Of a DNA stretch of 64,000 nt, positions 50,845-60,427 are shown in pieces. The DNA is from Paenibacillus silagei (GTDB lineage Bacteria > Bacillota > Bacilli > Paenibacillales > Paenibacillaceae): NCBI RefSeq assembly GCF_017874735.1, contig NZ_JAGGLV010000001.1, positions 682,001 to 746,000 of the forward strand. The letters run 5' to 3'. Each line of letters starts with the position of its first letter. Positions within the stretch are counted from its first letter, which is position 1. The notes under the pieces are model-generated. The model had not been told where the DNA came from. It did not search any database and saw only the letters and a program-made list of their open reading frames with translations. The position numbers and the translations under genes are program-made.

Positions 50845-52941
50845 TCAGCTTTGATTCAGCCCAGTAGTATCAAAAGTCATTTGATATGAACTCTCAGGCT
50901 CTGTCGTTCCCCTCAGTACCGGTAGCTTCTTGATGAAATCCAGCCGCAGAGATTGCGGTTTATCCATCAAGAAATAGGTCTCTGCAAGCATCTTCATCTC
51001 ATAATCTGTATACGTAATAGATGTACTGCGTGTTTGCTGCGTATAGTCTCCCGTTTCTGTCTTGCTCCACCACAGCATTGGAGAACCATACTTCTCATTG
51101 AAAGCTTTTTTGAATTCATTGTTTTTAAAAACCGGTTCATCGGAATAAAAAGTGACTATCGTTGTGAGCGGTGTCAATTGTAATTTCACTCTGAGCTTGT
51201 GTCCGTCTACATCAAGCGTTTCCTTCGATTGGATCGTATGTTCCTCTTGCTTCCAGTAGCTTGCCCCCACATCGAAGGCGGCCTGAAGTATCGGAGAATC
51301 CTGCACCTTGGCTCCGCTTGCTGCCACTGAGCGCAGCCGGAATTGAACCTTGATCTTGGAGGAAGGGTTCATCAAAGGTGGATTGAACTGAATTCTGGCA
51401 GTCGTAGATTCAATATTCTTCTCCGGGCGGCTAACGGAGCTCCGCGGGTCAGTCTGTCCATTAATCACCTTGCCCGTCACAGCATCCCTAATGATCCATT
51501 CTACAAAATGGGAAGATTTATCGAATAATAGTGACCTGCCGCCGTCTACGCTTGCAGTATAGAAGATAAACAATTGATTCCTGTCCGCCATGAAGCCTTT
51601 CACCGTGACCTGGTAACCGTCTTTAGCAACCTTTACATTCATTGGTTTAAGCAGATGATGGCGGCTCACATACTCCGTCTGTTGCACATCCATGTCCATT
51701 AGTGACTCCTTGGACTCCCCTTGCTCCATTGCTGGCTCTGCACGTTCCTCTCCACGAACACTTTCGGTAAGTGTGCCAGCGGGATTGGCCTTAGTACTCG
51801 TGGCAGCAGAGTCCCCGGGCTTCCCGGATGCCCCAGTAAGCGTCACGATGCTAAGCAGGGCGACCAGAATTACAGCTGATGCAGAGATGCGGTAAGAGCC
51901 TTTGCGAAAAGATTGAATCATGCTGATCCTCCTTCGAATCTGTTGCCGCTGCTGCGGGTTAGAGAAATAGAGATGTCCCCTCCGCTCCCGGACTCGTGAG
52001 AAGCGCTTCAGGAATTCCACCAGAGTCAGCCCGTAATCGGTGGCCTCCTCTTCTCCCAGTACCTCCAGCACATAGGTGTCACAGGCGACCTCCCTGTCAA
52101 TCTTCATGCGCCGGATCGCCAGCCATACTAGAGGATTGAACCAGTGTATCGTTGCGGCTAGGCTCCCTAGCAGGTTCCACAGCATATCCCTCCGCTTGTA
52201 GTGGGCAAGCTCATGCGCGAGGATGTGCCGCAGCCGGGAAGCATCCAGTTCCCGCAGAGCTTGCTCCGGGACGAAGATCCATGGACGCATTAATCCTGAT
52301 AGATATGGGTTGTTAGCCGAACCTCCGGTATAGATAGGTATCGCTCTCCTGATTCCAAACTGGCGTCTGGTAGCAAGAACCACCTGAAGAATCTCTGGAG
52401 CACTCACCCGTCTAAGCCGTCTGCGTTCACGGTGCATCCGCCGGATATACAGGAGTCCATTCAACAGCATAAACGCAGCGCCCAGTAACCAGATCACGGT
52501 GCCTATCTTCATCCAGAGCGGGTAGCCTGCGGCCCCCGCAGAGCTGCGGTTATCCGCTACAGCACCATCCTTCTGCCGGACTGTGTCTGCCTGCCCCTGT
52601 ACATTCAGAGCGGTGTTATTAGCCGGATATGTAACCCGATTTCCCCCTCCCGGCGGAAGCTCCTGATACTCACCCTGAGAAGCTCCGGTGTCCGGCCCCT
52701 TGTCCAGGATAGTTGTTAACAAATGTTTACTATTGCCCAGAATATGCAGCATGCTGACAGGGCTGTCCGGTACAGCAGGCAATAACAGCCGGGCGATAAC
52801 AAGCAGCCACAGGAGGTAACGCACCCGGGCGTTGATGAATCGCCGCAGAACATATTGAATGAACAACACAGCCAGAATCACCATGCTTGCCGCCAGTGTC
52901 TGTTCTGCGATACCAGCAAACCATCCGTAGACCATATTCAT
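50845..52941 (-). CDS. M56 (BlaR1-like) metallopeptidase with DUF4179-like sensor domain (copy 2)
   Basis: 698 residues, paralogue of 47036-49129 with very similar N-terminal and peptidase parts (HELAHYKRRD at about 245) and a more divergent ectodomain (HHLLKPMNVKVAKDGYQVTVKGFMADRNQLFIFY). That pattern, conserved signalling half and diverging sensor half, suggests the two receptors signal alike but sense different ligands. The start overlaps the BlaI copy 2 stop by four bases. No penicillin-binding motifs are present. The peptidase is expected to face the cytosol and cleave BlaI copy 2, possibly also copy 1. Confidence 0.82.
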   Translation of the reverse strand: MNMVYGWFAGIAEQTLAASMVILAVLFIQYVLRRFINARVRYLLWLLVIARLLLPAVPDSPVSMLHILGNSKHLLTTILDKGPDTGASQGEYQELPPGGGNRVTYPANNTALNVQGQADTVRQKDGAVADNRSSAGAAGYPLWMKIGTVIWLLGAAFMLLNGLLYIRRMHRERRRLRRVSAPEILQVVLATRRQFGIRRAIPIYTGGSANNPYLSGLMRPWIFVPEQALRELDASRLRHILAHELAHYKRRDMLWNLLGSLAATIHWFNPLVWLAIRRMKIDREVACDTYVLEVLGEEEATDYGLTLVEFLKRFSRVRERRGHLYFSNPQQRQQIRRRISMIQSFRKGSYRISASAVILVALLSIVTLTGASGKPGDSAATSTKANPAGTLTESVRGEERAEPAMEQGESKESLMDMDVQQTEYVSRHHLLKPMNVKVAKDGYQVTVKGFMADRNQLFIFYTASVDGGRSLLFDKSSHFVEWIIRDAVTGKVINGQTDPRSSVSRPEKNIESTTARIQFNPPLMNPSSKIKVQFRLRSVAASGAKVQDSPILQAAFDVGASYWKQEEHTIQSKETLDVDGHKLRVKLQLTPLTTIVTFYSDEPVFKNNEFKKAFNEKYGSPMLWWSKTETGDYTQQTRSTSITYTDYEMKMLAETYFLMDKPQSLRLDFIKKLPVLRGTTEPESSYQMTFDTTGLNQS

Positions 52942-53348
52942 TCCTGCTTACCTGAGTTGCCGCCGATTCCCTGCGACTTCTTCTCCTTGAGCAGCTGTTC
53001 GAGTTGTTCAATCTCCTGCTTGGACAGCTCCACATCCTCCAGGAAGCTGGTCACCATTAACTGCGTAGCCCCGCCAAATACGCGCTTCAGGAAGGAGCGG
53101 CTCTCGGCCCGGACACACTCATTCTCTGACACCAGCGGATAATAGAGATAGCTCCGGCCGGATTTCTCATACGCTATCGCCTTCTTCTTAAGCAGCCGGG
53201 TGACGAAGGTGCGCACCGTCTGCTCGCTCCATTCCACAGATGCAGGCAGGAGCCGGGTGATTTGTTCCGAGGTGAGCGGATGATGCTCCCAGATAATCTT
53301 CATAATTTCCCATTCGGCTTCCGAAATCTTCGGCGTTGTACTCATCAT
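52938..53348 (-). CDS. BlaI/MecI/CopY family repressor (copy 2)
   Basis: 136-residue BlaI-type repressor nearly identical to the copy at 49126-49536 (one notable change is KKKAIAYEKSGRS for KKNAIAYEKSGRS). The winged helix and dimer helix are complete. The ATG at 53348 or 53345 has GGAG upstream. It is the first gene of operon 2, overlapping the M56 gene by four bases. Two operators lie ahead of it (53382-53424). As both BlaI copies have the same recognition helix, they probably bind each other's operators, so the two operons may be cross-regulated. Confidence 0.92.
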   Translation of the reverse strand: MMSTTPKISEAEWEIMKIIWEHHPLTSEQITRLLPASVEWSEQTVRTFVTRLLKKKAIAYEKSGRSYLYYPLVSENECVRAESRSFLKRVFGGATQLMVTSFLEDVELSKQEIEQLEQLLKEKKSQGIGGNSGKQE

Positions 53349-53381
53349 AACAGCTCCATTCCATCGCGGCGTCTTACAATC

Positions 53382-53424
53382 TACAAGTGTAAATACAAGC
53401 TCTGTTCTATACATTACACTTGTA
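53382..53424. promoter_or_regulatory. Pair of BlaI operators, operon 2
   Basis: TACAAGTGTA at 53382-53391 and TACACTTGTA at 53415-53424, both perfect TACA-N2-TGTA sites and exact reverse complements of each other. Centre spacing is 33 bases, about three helix turns, so two dimers would sit on one face. Confidence 0.85.
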
Positions 53425-53506
53425 GATTGAATTTGTCAAATATGCCCACATTGTGACGATTGAACGCGAAACGGCACCCAAAGTGGCTAAGTGGTCGTAA
53501 ACATAG

Positions 53507-53535
53507 CAAAAAGCACAAGCCAGCGGCTTGTACTT
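53507..53535 (-). terminator. Terminator of the PAP2-SLH gene
   Basis: Stem AAGCACAAGCC (53511-53521) with GGCTTGTACTT (53525-53535), 3-base loop, one mismatch, then a T run on the minus strand (53507-53512). Similar hairpins occur at about 15414-15440 and 24241-24270. Confidence 0.75.
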
Positions 53536-53607
53536 CCTGCTTTCTGTCCATAAGAATTCTTACTTACAGCCTACCTCTCACTCACTTGCAGTTAACAACC
53601 CCGCTGC

Positions 53608-56187
53608 CTACAAGCCCGCAATCAAAGCCTTAACCGAGCTGTCGCTCTCCAGTGCGCGGATAATCACGGCCACCGCTTCGGCGCGGGTAGCCTGATTCTT
53701 TGGCGCGAATGCTGAAGCAGAGATGCCCTTCACCAGATTAGCCGAAGCGGCCTGGCGGATGGCGTCAGCTGCCCAGTAGCTGCTGCTGACATCGGTGAAG
53801 CTCGCCGGGGTGCCAGTCTGAAGCGCACCGAGATTCAGCACACGGCCGATGATCGTGACCATCTCGGCACGGGTGATGGTTGCACCCGGCTTGAAGCTGC
53901 CGTCTGCGTAGCCGGTTACGATGCCTTTATCGGCCAATGCACCGATATAGCCAGCCGCCCAATTGGAGGCAGTATCCCCAAATTTAGAGGCCGCCGATGT
54001 AGTGCCTATCCCGAAGGAGCGGGCGATCATCGCTGAGAATTCAGCTCTGGTCACCGGTGCATCCGGACGGAAGGTGCCGTCCGCATAGCCGCTGATGATC
54101 TGCAGCTTCACGGCTGTAGAGATGGTGCTGCTGCCCCAGTGGCCTGCGGTATCCTTGAAGCTGATGCTCTCATTCTTCGAAGCCGCAATAGCTTCAGTCA
54201 CGGTCTTGTATACTGTCTCGCGGCTCACCACTCCGGATTGGAACGGATTAACTCCGCCCTGTGGCTGTTTCTCTGGCTCAGTAGGAGTGCTGCCGTTCCC
54301 TGGTGTTGTGCCGGTGGTCCCTGGTACCGTTCCGGTATTTCCAGCCGGAGTACCCGGCGTTCCGCCCGGATTGCCGCCGCCAGTTCCGCCGCTTGTCGTA
54401 TCTGTAATACTAAGCGCAATCTGATCGCTCAGGTAGACGACCTGGGCGTTATATTTGCTTGGCAATCCTTCAACCTGCACGGAAGCAAACTGCCCGCTGC
54501 GCTGGCTGACGCCATGCGTAATGAGCGGAATCAGGCCGCTGCCTGGAACGTAGCTGTTCGCGAAGTTCACCTTTAGCTTCCCGTCAGCCTTCACCTCACC
54601 CTTAACCTCAAGGATATCGTTTGCTCCAGTAAGGCCCAGTACAAGCGTACCTTCGGAGGCCTGGGTGAAGCTGCCGCCGATTACCATTTTACCGTAGACG
54701 TTCTCAACTACAGAACCGCCGGTATTCGTCACATTCCCGCTGCCGAAGGCTGTTGCCGAGTCTCCTTCCAGAACACCCGCGTTCACTTCAGTACCACCGG
54801 AATACGTGTTGCTTCCTGCCAGCTTAAGCGTGCCTGTCCCCTCCTTGGTCAGTCCGCCCGTCCCGGAGATATCATTGCGCCAGCGGTCTGCGGCGTGGAA
54901 GCCGCCCTTCGCAGCGTCCATAGCTACCGTTACATGCTCAGCAAATGCACCGTACCCGTCGGCAGCGGCGAACAGGTTCAATCGTCCCCAGCCTTCGGGA
55001 TCATCCAACAGTGGATAACCGGATGGAAGTGCAGTTGTTACGAGAACTTCTCTACGCTGGTCCGCACTCAGGTAAGGCAGGCGGGTCTCCAGCAAGACCT
55101 CTGCTCCCTTAGGAGCAACAGCAGGCTCAGTCGTGGAGTGAATCTGCGGGAAGCCGTAGGTCAGCCGCTGGGTATACTGGGCCTTATTCTTCGCATAATC
55201 CGTGAACCGGTCTTCTGCGGTACCCGTCTGTGTGAGCAGCACTTCATGAGCCTGAGTATAGGCCGCCTGCTTCAATGCCGCATTGTCCGGGTCTGTCAGC
55301 GCACCTGCTGCGAAGGCCATGGCCGTCACTCGTCCGCCCATAACATCCAGCGGTGAGTGCATCCCGGCGACGACACGGTTGTTGCCCATCTCCGAGGCCC
55401 GGGTCATCAGCTCCTGGAAGCGCTCAGGTACGGAATACGCCAGAGCCAGGGCTGCCAGATAGGAAGCGTTGGTATGTCCGCTCGGGAAGCCGCCGTCTGT
55501 GGCAGGCGTACTGCTTCTCGCCGGCACCAGCGTCGGCACGATAACGGAGGTATCCTTCCAGCGGAATGGACGCATGTAGCTGTAGAATTTCTTGGCCTGG
55601 CTAGTAGAAGCATAATCGCCGCGGACTTTTCCGACCAGGTCTACCATTTTACCAAGCTGGGAATTGGAATCACCCGCCTTGTTACTGTCATTGCCATCAT
55701 TGTATTTCACGGAAGTCGCATCATCTGGGATGCTGTTAATGGTCGTGTAAGTTCCTGACATCGAACGGTACACCTCAGACAAAGGTCCAAGGCCGTCAGC
55801 CGCTCCATAAGTCTGGTTCCGCCGGTCATCGTAATACGCTGCCTCCTCCTCTGCCGGAGTACGGGTCTTAGACAGATCCGCCACATATTGAATGTTGTAA
55901 TCCAACACACTGCTATTCAGCTTCGTCCCGGTATCCCAAGTGACACCCGGTGTCCAGAGATCCAGGAAGCCGGAGAGAACACCGATCGAGGGATTGGAAT
56001 ACACCGCCATATTCACAGGTGTGTTATTCTTATAAGTATCTACGAAATGTCCCCAAGCCGGAGCAGCTGGCAGCTCAGTTAATGAATTACCCGTGGCCGC
56101 CTCTGCAGGATGTAGCGCGATAGAATTCGTGAGGAGTACCAGACCTGCCGTAACAGACAACAGCTTTCTTTTCGACTTCAAGTTCAA
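53608..56187 (-). CDS. Secreted PAP2 phosphatase with autotransporter-type repeat and three SLH domains
   Basis: 859 residues from a TTG start (56187) preceded by AGGGG. A signal peptide ends near AEAA (about residue 32). Residues about 50-330 are a vanadium-type acid phosphatase/PAP2 domain with the motifs PSGHTNASY near 236 and RVVAGMHSPLDVMGG near 270. About 420-600 holds an autotransporter-associated beta-strand repeat (GTLKLAGSNTYSGGTEVNAGVL), unusual outside Gram-negatives. A Gly/Thr/Pro linker leads to three SLH domains that bind cell-wall polymers. So it is a wall-anchored phosphatase. The gene is monocistronic with a strong terminator after it. Confidence 0.85.
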   Translation of the reverse strand: MNLKSKRKLLSVTAGLVLLTNSIALHPAEAATGNSLTELPAAPAWGHFVDTYKNNTPVNMAVYSNPSIGVLSGFLDLWTPGVTWDTGTKLNSSVLDYNIQYVADLSKTRTPAEEEAAYYDDRRNQTYGAADGLGPLSEVYRSMSGTYTTINSIPDDATSVKYNDGNDSNKAGDSNSQLGKMVDLVGKVRGDYASTSQAKKFYSYMRPFRWKDTSVIVPTLVPARSSTPATDGGFPSGHTNASYLAALALAYSVPERFQELMTRASEMGNNRVVAGMHSPLDVMGGRVTAMAFAAGALTDPDNAALKQAAYTQAHEVLLTQTGTAEDRFTDYAKNKAQYTQRLTYGFPQIHSTTEPAVAPKGAEVLLETRLPYLSADQRREVLVTTALPSGYPLLDDPEGWGRLNLFAAADGYGAFAEHVTVAMDAAKGGFHAADRWRNDISGTGGLTKEGTGTLKLAGSNTYSGGTEVNAGVLEGDSATAFGSGNVTNTGGSVVENVYGKMVIGGSFTQASEGTLVLGLTGANDILEVKGEVKADGKLKVNFANSYVPGSGLIPLITHGVSQRSGQFASVQVEGLPSKYNAQVVYLSDQIALSITDTTSGGTGGGNPGGTPGTPAGNTGTVPGTTGTTPGNGSTPTEPEKQPQGGVNPFQSGVVSRETVYKTVTEAIAASKNESISFKDTAGHWGSSTISTAVKLQIISGYADGTFRPDAPVTRAEFSAMIARSFGIGTTSAASKFGDTASNWAAGYIGALADKGIVTGYADGSFKPGATITRAEMVTIIGRVLNLGALQTGTPASFTDVSSSYWAADAIRQAASANLVKGISASAFAPKNQATRAEAVAVIIRALESDSSVKALIAGL

Positions 56188-56395
56188 TGTGTCAGCCCCT
56201 ATCTTGTTATTTTGATTGCCTGAATCGGACTCAATATAGCACCTGCCTCCACCGCCGCTCAATAACACAATTTCGCAATTCTATGATTTTGGGAACAATT
56301 CAGCTTTTTTCCGGCCATTTTACATGGATTTAACATGAATCCCGAACAGATTGGTGAGGGGCTAGTGTATAATCCGCCTGGGAGGAGAATACATC

Positions 56396-58756
56396 TTGCG
56401 AAAATGGAACTCTGCCTTTGCCGCCCTTGCCGCTTCATACATCTCTGTTGTGTTAGTCATTGTCCTCTTACTCTGCTCTGCCTTCTATCTGTATTTCTCG
56501 AATCATTATAAGGAAGAGCTTCAGGGCCGCAACCGGCTCATCCTTGACAATACCGCCCGTACCCTTGAAGCCTCCGTGCTTCAGCGGGTCCAGCAGATCT
56601 ATCTGGAAGTCTCTCTGAACCAGCGGGCTGCGCTCCGTATGCTGCCAGATGCTTCACTTCCAGCGAATCTCAGCAAGGTGAGCAGTCTCCAGGAGTCGCT
56701 GAACATGCAGGTATCCAATCATTCGGACCTGATACAAGCCGTACATCTATATGCTCCCAGGCAGCATCTTCTGCTGTCCTCGCTGTATGGGCTGAAATTC
56801 CGTGCGGACCAGCAGGCGGGTGCCGCCTACTGGATGGATTGGGTGAACGGCATGAACCTTAATTCCCGTAACAGCCTCTGGACGGAGGCCCGGTTCGTGC
56901 CGGACGATATCGTCTCCAGCATCCCCGGCGGCAGCGGCAGCCAGCTGATCACCTATGTGCACAGCTATCCGTTCCAGTCCCCCGGGGCAGCTAGTGAGCT
57001 GCTGATTGCCATTGATCTGAAGGAGAGTGCGCTGCGTGCCATTCTGCAGAATATGATGCCTGCCCGCTATCAGAGCAGCTTCATTGCTACACCCTCTGGC
57101 GGGATTGTCGCCGGATCGAATCCGGATGCTGCAGCTCAGGCTGACACCTATGCGGCCAGTATCTCGAATGCACTAGCCTCTCCTGAGACATCCGGGAACA
57201 TGAGCCAGGAGATCGGGGGCAGCACCTACGTCATCTCCTATCAGGACCTGCCGACCACCGGGTGGAAGCTCTTCAGTGCGGCTCCGGCGAACCTGTTCTA
57301 TGAGAAATGGCTCGTTGTCCAGAGGGTCATCCTCTCCCTGTGTCTGCTTGCTCTATTGGTAGGAATCTGTCTGTCCGGCATTCTGGCCAAATTGAATTAC
57401 AGTCCGCTTAAGCGGCTGCTTCGCACTATTAAGGACCTCTACGGCCCGGGGCCTGAGGTGCCAGGAGTGCGGGGACAAGCCCTTAACGAATTCGGAATTA
57501 TCGATTCCGCCTTCAACCGTCTGAACGACAAAGTGACCACACTGGAGGGGACGCTTGAGGCCAGCAGTCCGCATATCCGGCAGAACATGATCCTGAATCT
57601 CCTTCAGGACAGCCCTGCCCAAGGCAGCGTAACCATAGATCCGCAATTCCTGGGACTCTCTCCGGAGCACCGTCATTACTGCTGCCTGCTCCTCAACACC
57701 CGTGGAGCCTACGCCCGCATGAGTCTAAGCGGCTTGCAGGCAGCCATGAGCGGGATGACCGGGACGCTTGAGGCGATCCGGCTTCACGGAATCCGCATTC
57801 TGGCCGAGGAGCTGCCGGACAAGCAGACGGTTGTCATTATCAGCGCGCGCGAAGCCTCCGGGACGCTGCTCGAACAGCTCTCGGACCGGATTACAGCAGC
57901 GGCAGAGCAGCATTTCCAGCTGAATATTCAGCTCTCGCAGGGCTGCTGGGTGGATGCCATCAGCCTTCTTCACACCAGCTACGCTGAAGCGCAGACCTTA
58001 ATGAAATATGCTTATTTTCTGCCGGAGAGCAGGGTCTTAAAGGACCGGGAGCTGCTGAAGAGGGAGCAGAGTCTTGACGAGATTCCGCAGCCTGTGCTGA
58101 TGAGATTCAAGGACAAGCTGCAGAACCGGCAGCTGGATGAGACTCTGGCCGCGCTGGAGCAGCTGATAGCCGTCATGCGGGAAGGCAGCTACCCGGCGGA
58201 TTATTGCCACTTCGTGCTGGCGAACACCGTATTTATGTACTCGGATTATCTGAAAAGCATCCGCTACACCCCTTCCGCCCATGGGCCTCTGGATTTGTAT
58301 AACGAATATATCGCCCTGCCGGATATCCGGCATTTGCAGGAGTGGTTCGCCGCTTCCATCGGCATCTTCATTATGGAGACGCAGAAGCGGAACAGTGACC
58401 GCGCACTCTCGACCATTGAAGCGGCCAAGGCCTATATCGGGGCGCATCTGTCCGGGGATCTATCGCTGGATGCCGTATCCGCCAAGGTCTTCATCAGTCC
58501 CAAGTATCTAAGCAAGCTGTTCAAGGAAGAGCTGGGGATCACCTACACCGACTATATTACCGGCATACGGATGGAAGAGGCCCGGCGGCTGATTGAGAAC
58601 AACAACATGTCGATCGAACAGATTGCCGGTACGGTCGGTTATGGAACGACTCCCTACTTCATCAAGCGCTTCAAGGAGATCTACGGCTGTACGCCGGGGA
58701 ATTATCTGCGAACCGTGAATACACTGCCGCCGCAGGCGGAGATTAGCCTGGGATAA
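56396..58756 (+). CDS. Membrane-bound AraC family regulator
   Basis: 786 residues from TTG 56396 (GGAGGAG eight bases upstream). One TM helix lies at about 12-35, followed by an extracellular Cache-like domain to about 290. A second TM helix lies at about 300-322, then a HAMP-like linker. The C-terminal AraC double HTH covers about 680-780 (DLSLDAVSAKVFISPKYLSKLFKEELGITYTDYITGIRMEEARRLI ... EQIAGTVGYGTTPYFIKRFKEIYG). This is the typical Paenibacillus surface sensor that controls a neighbouring LipO-type binding protein. It is 13 bases upstream of that gene, so they form one unit. Confidence 0.92.
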   Translation: MRKWNSAFAALAASYISVVLVIVLLLCSAFYLYFSNHYKEELQGRNRLILDNTARTLEASVLQRVQQIYLEVSLNQRAALRMLPDASLPANLSKVSSLQESLNMQVSNHSDLIQAVHLYAPRQHLLLSSLYGLKFRADQQAGAAYWMDWVNGMNLNSRNSLWTEARFVPDDIVSSIPGGSGSQLITYVHSYPFQSPGAASELLIAIDLKESALRAILQNMMPARYQSSFIATPSGGIVAGSNPDAAAQADTYAASISNALASPETSGNMSQEIGGSTYVISYQDLPTTGWKLFSAAPANLFYEKWLVVQRVILSLCLLALLVGICLSGILAKLNYSPLKRLLRTIKDLYGPGPEVPGVRGQALNEFGIIDSAFNRLNDKVTTLEGTLEASSPHIRQNMILNLLQDSPAQGSVTIDPQFLGLSPEHRHYCCLLLNTRGAYARMSLSGLQAAMSGMTGTLEAIRLHGIRILAEELPDKQTVVIISAREASGTLLEQLSDRITAAAEQHFQLNIQLSQGCWVDAISLLHTSYAEAQTLMKYAYFLPESRVLKDRELLKREQSLDEIPQPVLMRFKDKLQNRQLDETLAALEQLIAVMREGSYPADYCHFVLANTVFMYSDYLKSIRYTPSAHGPLDLYNEYIALPDIRHLQEWFAASIGIFIMETQKRNSDRALSTIEAAKAYIGAHLSGDLSLDAVSAKVFISPKYLSKLFKEELGITYTDYITGIRMEEARRLIENNNMSIEQIAGTVGYGTTPYFIKRFKEIYGCTPGNYLRTVNTLPPQAEISLG

Positions 58757-58768
58757 GGAGGGTGCCTT

Positions 58769-60385
58769 ATGTATATGTATAAAAGATTAATGCTCTTGCC
58801 CCTCCTGGGGCTGATCTGCGGCTGCAGCGGGCAGCCAGCTTCCCTCTCGTCTGCGCCTGGACAAGAGCTGCTGGATCCATCCGTTTCCTCTGCCCCGAAG
58901 CTCAAAATCTCCTGGACCATGCATCAGAATCTGCCGGTTGCGGAGGATGCCGTAATGGTGCGGGAGCTGGAGCAGAAGTTCAAAGTAGATCTGGAATTCT
59001 GGAATCTGCCGAATAACAAATATGAATCCCTGCTCGACCAGAGGCTGGTGCAAGGCAGCATTCCCGACCTGTTCCGGGTCCGGCAGACCCAGGATCTGCT
59101 GAAGTATCAGCAGCAAGGCGTGCTCGCCCCTATTCCTGAGGAACTGCTGAACACCTACGCTCCCAATATTCTTAAGGCCATCCGCGAGAATGCACCCGCC
59201 TATCAGCAATATGGCCGCATTAACGGGGCCTATTATGGCATTCCGGTCATTAATCCTACCAACATCTATCGGGTCCCAGTGGTCTACCGGCAGGATTGGC
59301 TGGACAAGCTCGGCCTTAAGGTGCCGGATACCTTGGCCGATTTCGAGAAATTCATCTATGCGGCTACGAACGAAGACCCCGACGGCAACGGTATCCGGGA
59401 CACCTACGGCTTGTCGCAGGAGGGCATGAATGTGGTCTTCGGCGCGTTCGGGCAGATGGTCTTCACGGATCAGCTCTACTTCAGCCGTAAGGATCAGGGA
59501 CTGGTTATTGGCGCTCTGGAGCCGGACATGCAGGAAGCGCTGCGTTATCTCCGCAAATGGTACCGGGACGGGGTCATTGATCCCGAGTTCATCACCGGGG
59601 AGAATAGCGGAGGCTACAAGCATCTGTCGCACGCCTTCATTAACGGACGGATCGGCATGACCTCCATGGGCAATTATTATCACTGGACACAGGCAGGGGA
59701 TTATACAGACTGGAAACTGGATGACCAGAAGGCAGCCAGGCTGGTTCCGGTAGAAGCAATGTTTAACGTCAAGGAGTTAACCGCGAAGCATCCGCAGGCC
59801 AAGATCGCTTTCGGGCGGCCGGTTAGCGGTCCGGACGGCAGACGCGGCTCCAAGGCCTACGATATGCTGATGAGCTTCACCGCCATTGGCGCGGATGCTA
59901 CCCAGGAGCCGGGCAAGCTGGAGAAGATCCTCCAGCTGCTGGACTACGTCAGCGCAAATCCTGACCCCGATGAGGCGGCATCTCTGCAGTATGGTATTCA
60001 GGGGACACACTGGGACTGGGCCGGAACGGACAAGAAGGATATCATCCTGCTGCCGCCGTATAACCATAAGTTCAGCTACCAGAATACGATCGGCGCGGGG
60101 ATCGGCATGACCCTGCCCATCCTTCCTGCAGGCCGGAGCGAGCAGTGGGCAGCAACCCTGGGGCTGGATCACGATGGCATCTATAATGCCTTGGAGGTGG
60201 CTACGCCCTCTCTGATCAGGAACAGCGCTGGGCTAATTAACCTAAGAGACCAGGCGTATATTGCCTTCATCACCGGGGAGCGTCCGCTTGAGGAATTCGG
60301 GGAGTTCGTCGAGGAGTTCCTGGCGGCGGGCGGAGCGGAGGTACTGGCGGAAGCAAATGAGTCCTATAAAAAGCTTGATCCATAA
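58769..60385 (+). CDS. Extracellular solute-binding lipoprotein (LipO-like, family 1)
   Basis: 538 residues. The signal peptide ends at lipobox Cys19 (LICGC), so it is tethered to the outer face of the membrane. The domain is that of type 1 ABC sugar-binding proteins, with the calcium-binding-like DPDGNGIRDTYG loop near 210 seen in LipO/LplA proteins. No permease genes follow, so it may serve as a signal co-receptor for the AraC sensor encoded just upstream or share permeases elsewhere. ATG 58769 follows AAGGAGGG. The substrate is probably an oligosaccharide; this is inferred from the family. Confidence 0.9.
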   Translation: MYMYKRLMLLPLLGLICGCSGQPASLSSAPGQELLDPSVSSAPKLKISWTMHQNLPVAEDAVMVRELEQKFKVDLEFWNLPNNKYESLLDQRLVQGSIPDLFRVRQTQDLLKYQQQGVLAPIPEELLNTYAPNILKAIRENAPAYQQYGRINGAYYGIPVINPTNIYRVPVVYRQDWLDKLGLKVPDTLADFEKFIYAATNEDPDGNGIRDTYGLSQEGMNVVFGAFGQMVFTDQLYFSRKDQGLVIGALEPDMQEALRYLRKWYRDGVIDPEFITGENSGGYKHLSHAFINGRIGMTSMGNYYHWTQAGDYTDWKLDDQKAARLVPVEAMFNVKELTAKHPQAKIAFGRPVSGPDGRRGSKAYDMLMSFTAIGADATQEPGKLEKILQLLDYVSANPDPDEAASLQYGIQGTHWDWAGTDKKDIILLPPYNHKFSYQNTIGAGIGMTLPILPAGRSEQWAATLGLDHDGIYNALEVATPSLIRNSAGLINLRDQAYIAFITGERPLEEFGEFVEEFLAAGGAEVLAEANESYKKLDP

Positions 60386-60427
60386 CAAAATCTTCCTACC
60401 GGGATGAATAGAATTACCTTCGCGCGA

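Noticed and set aside
45788..53424. Beta-lactam resistance locus
   Set aside because: BlaI and M56 proteins are present, but the receptors lack penicillin-binding motifs and no beta-lactamase or PBP2a-type gene follows.
58787..59683. 298-codon minus-strand open frame
   Set aside because: Antisense shadow of the solute-binding lipoprotein gene, which has lipobox, family motifs and operon context.
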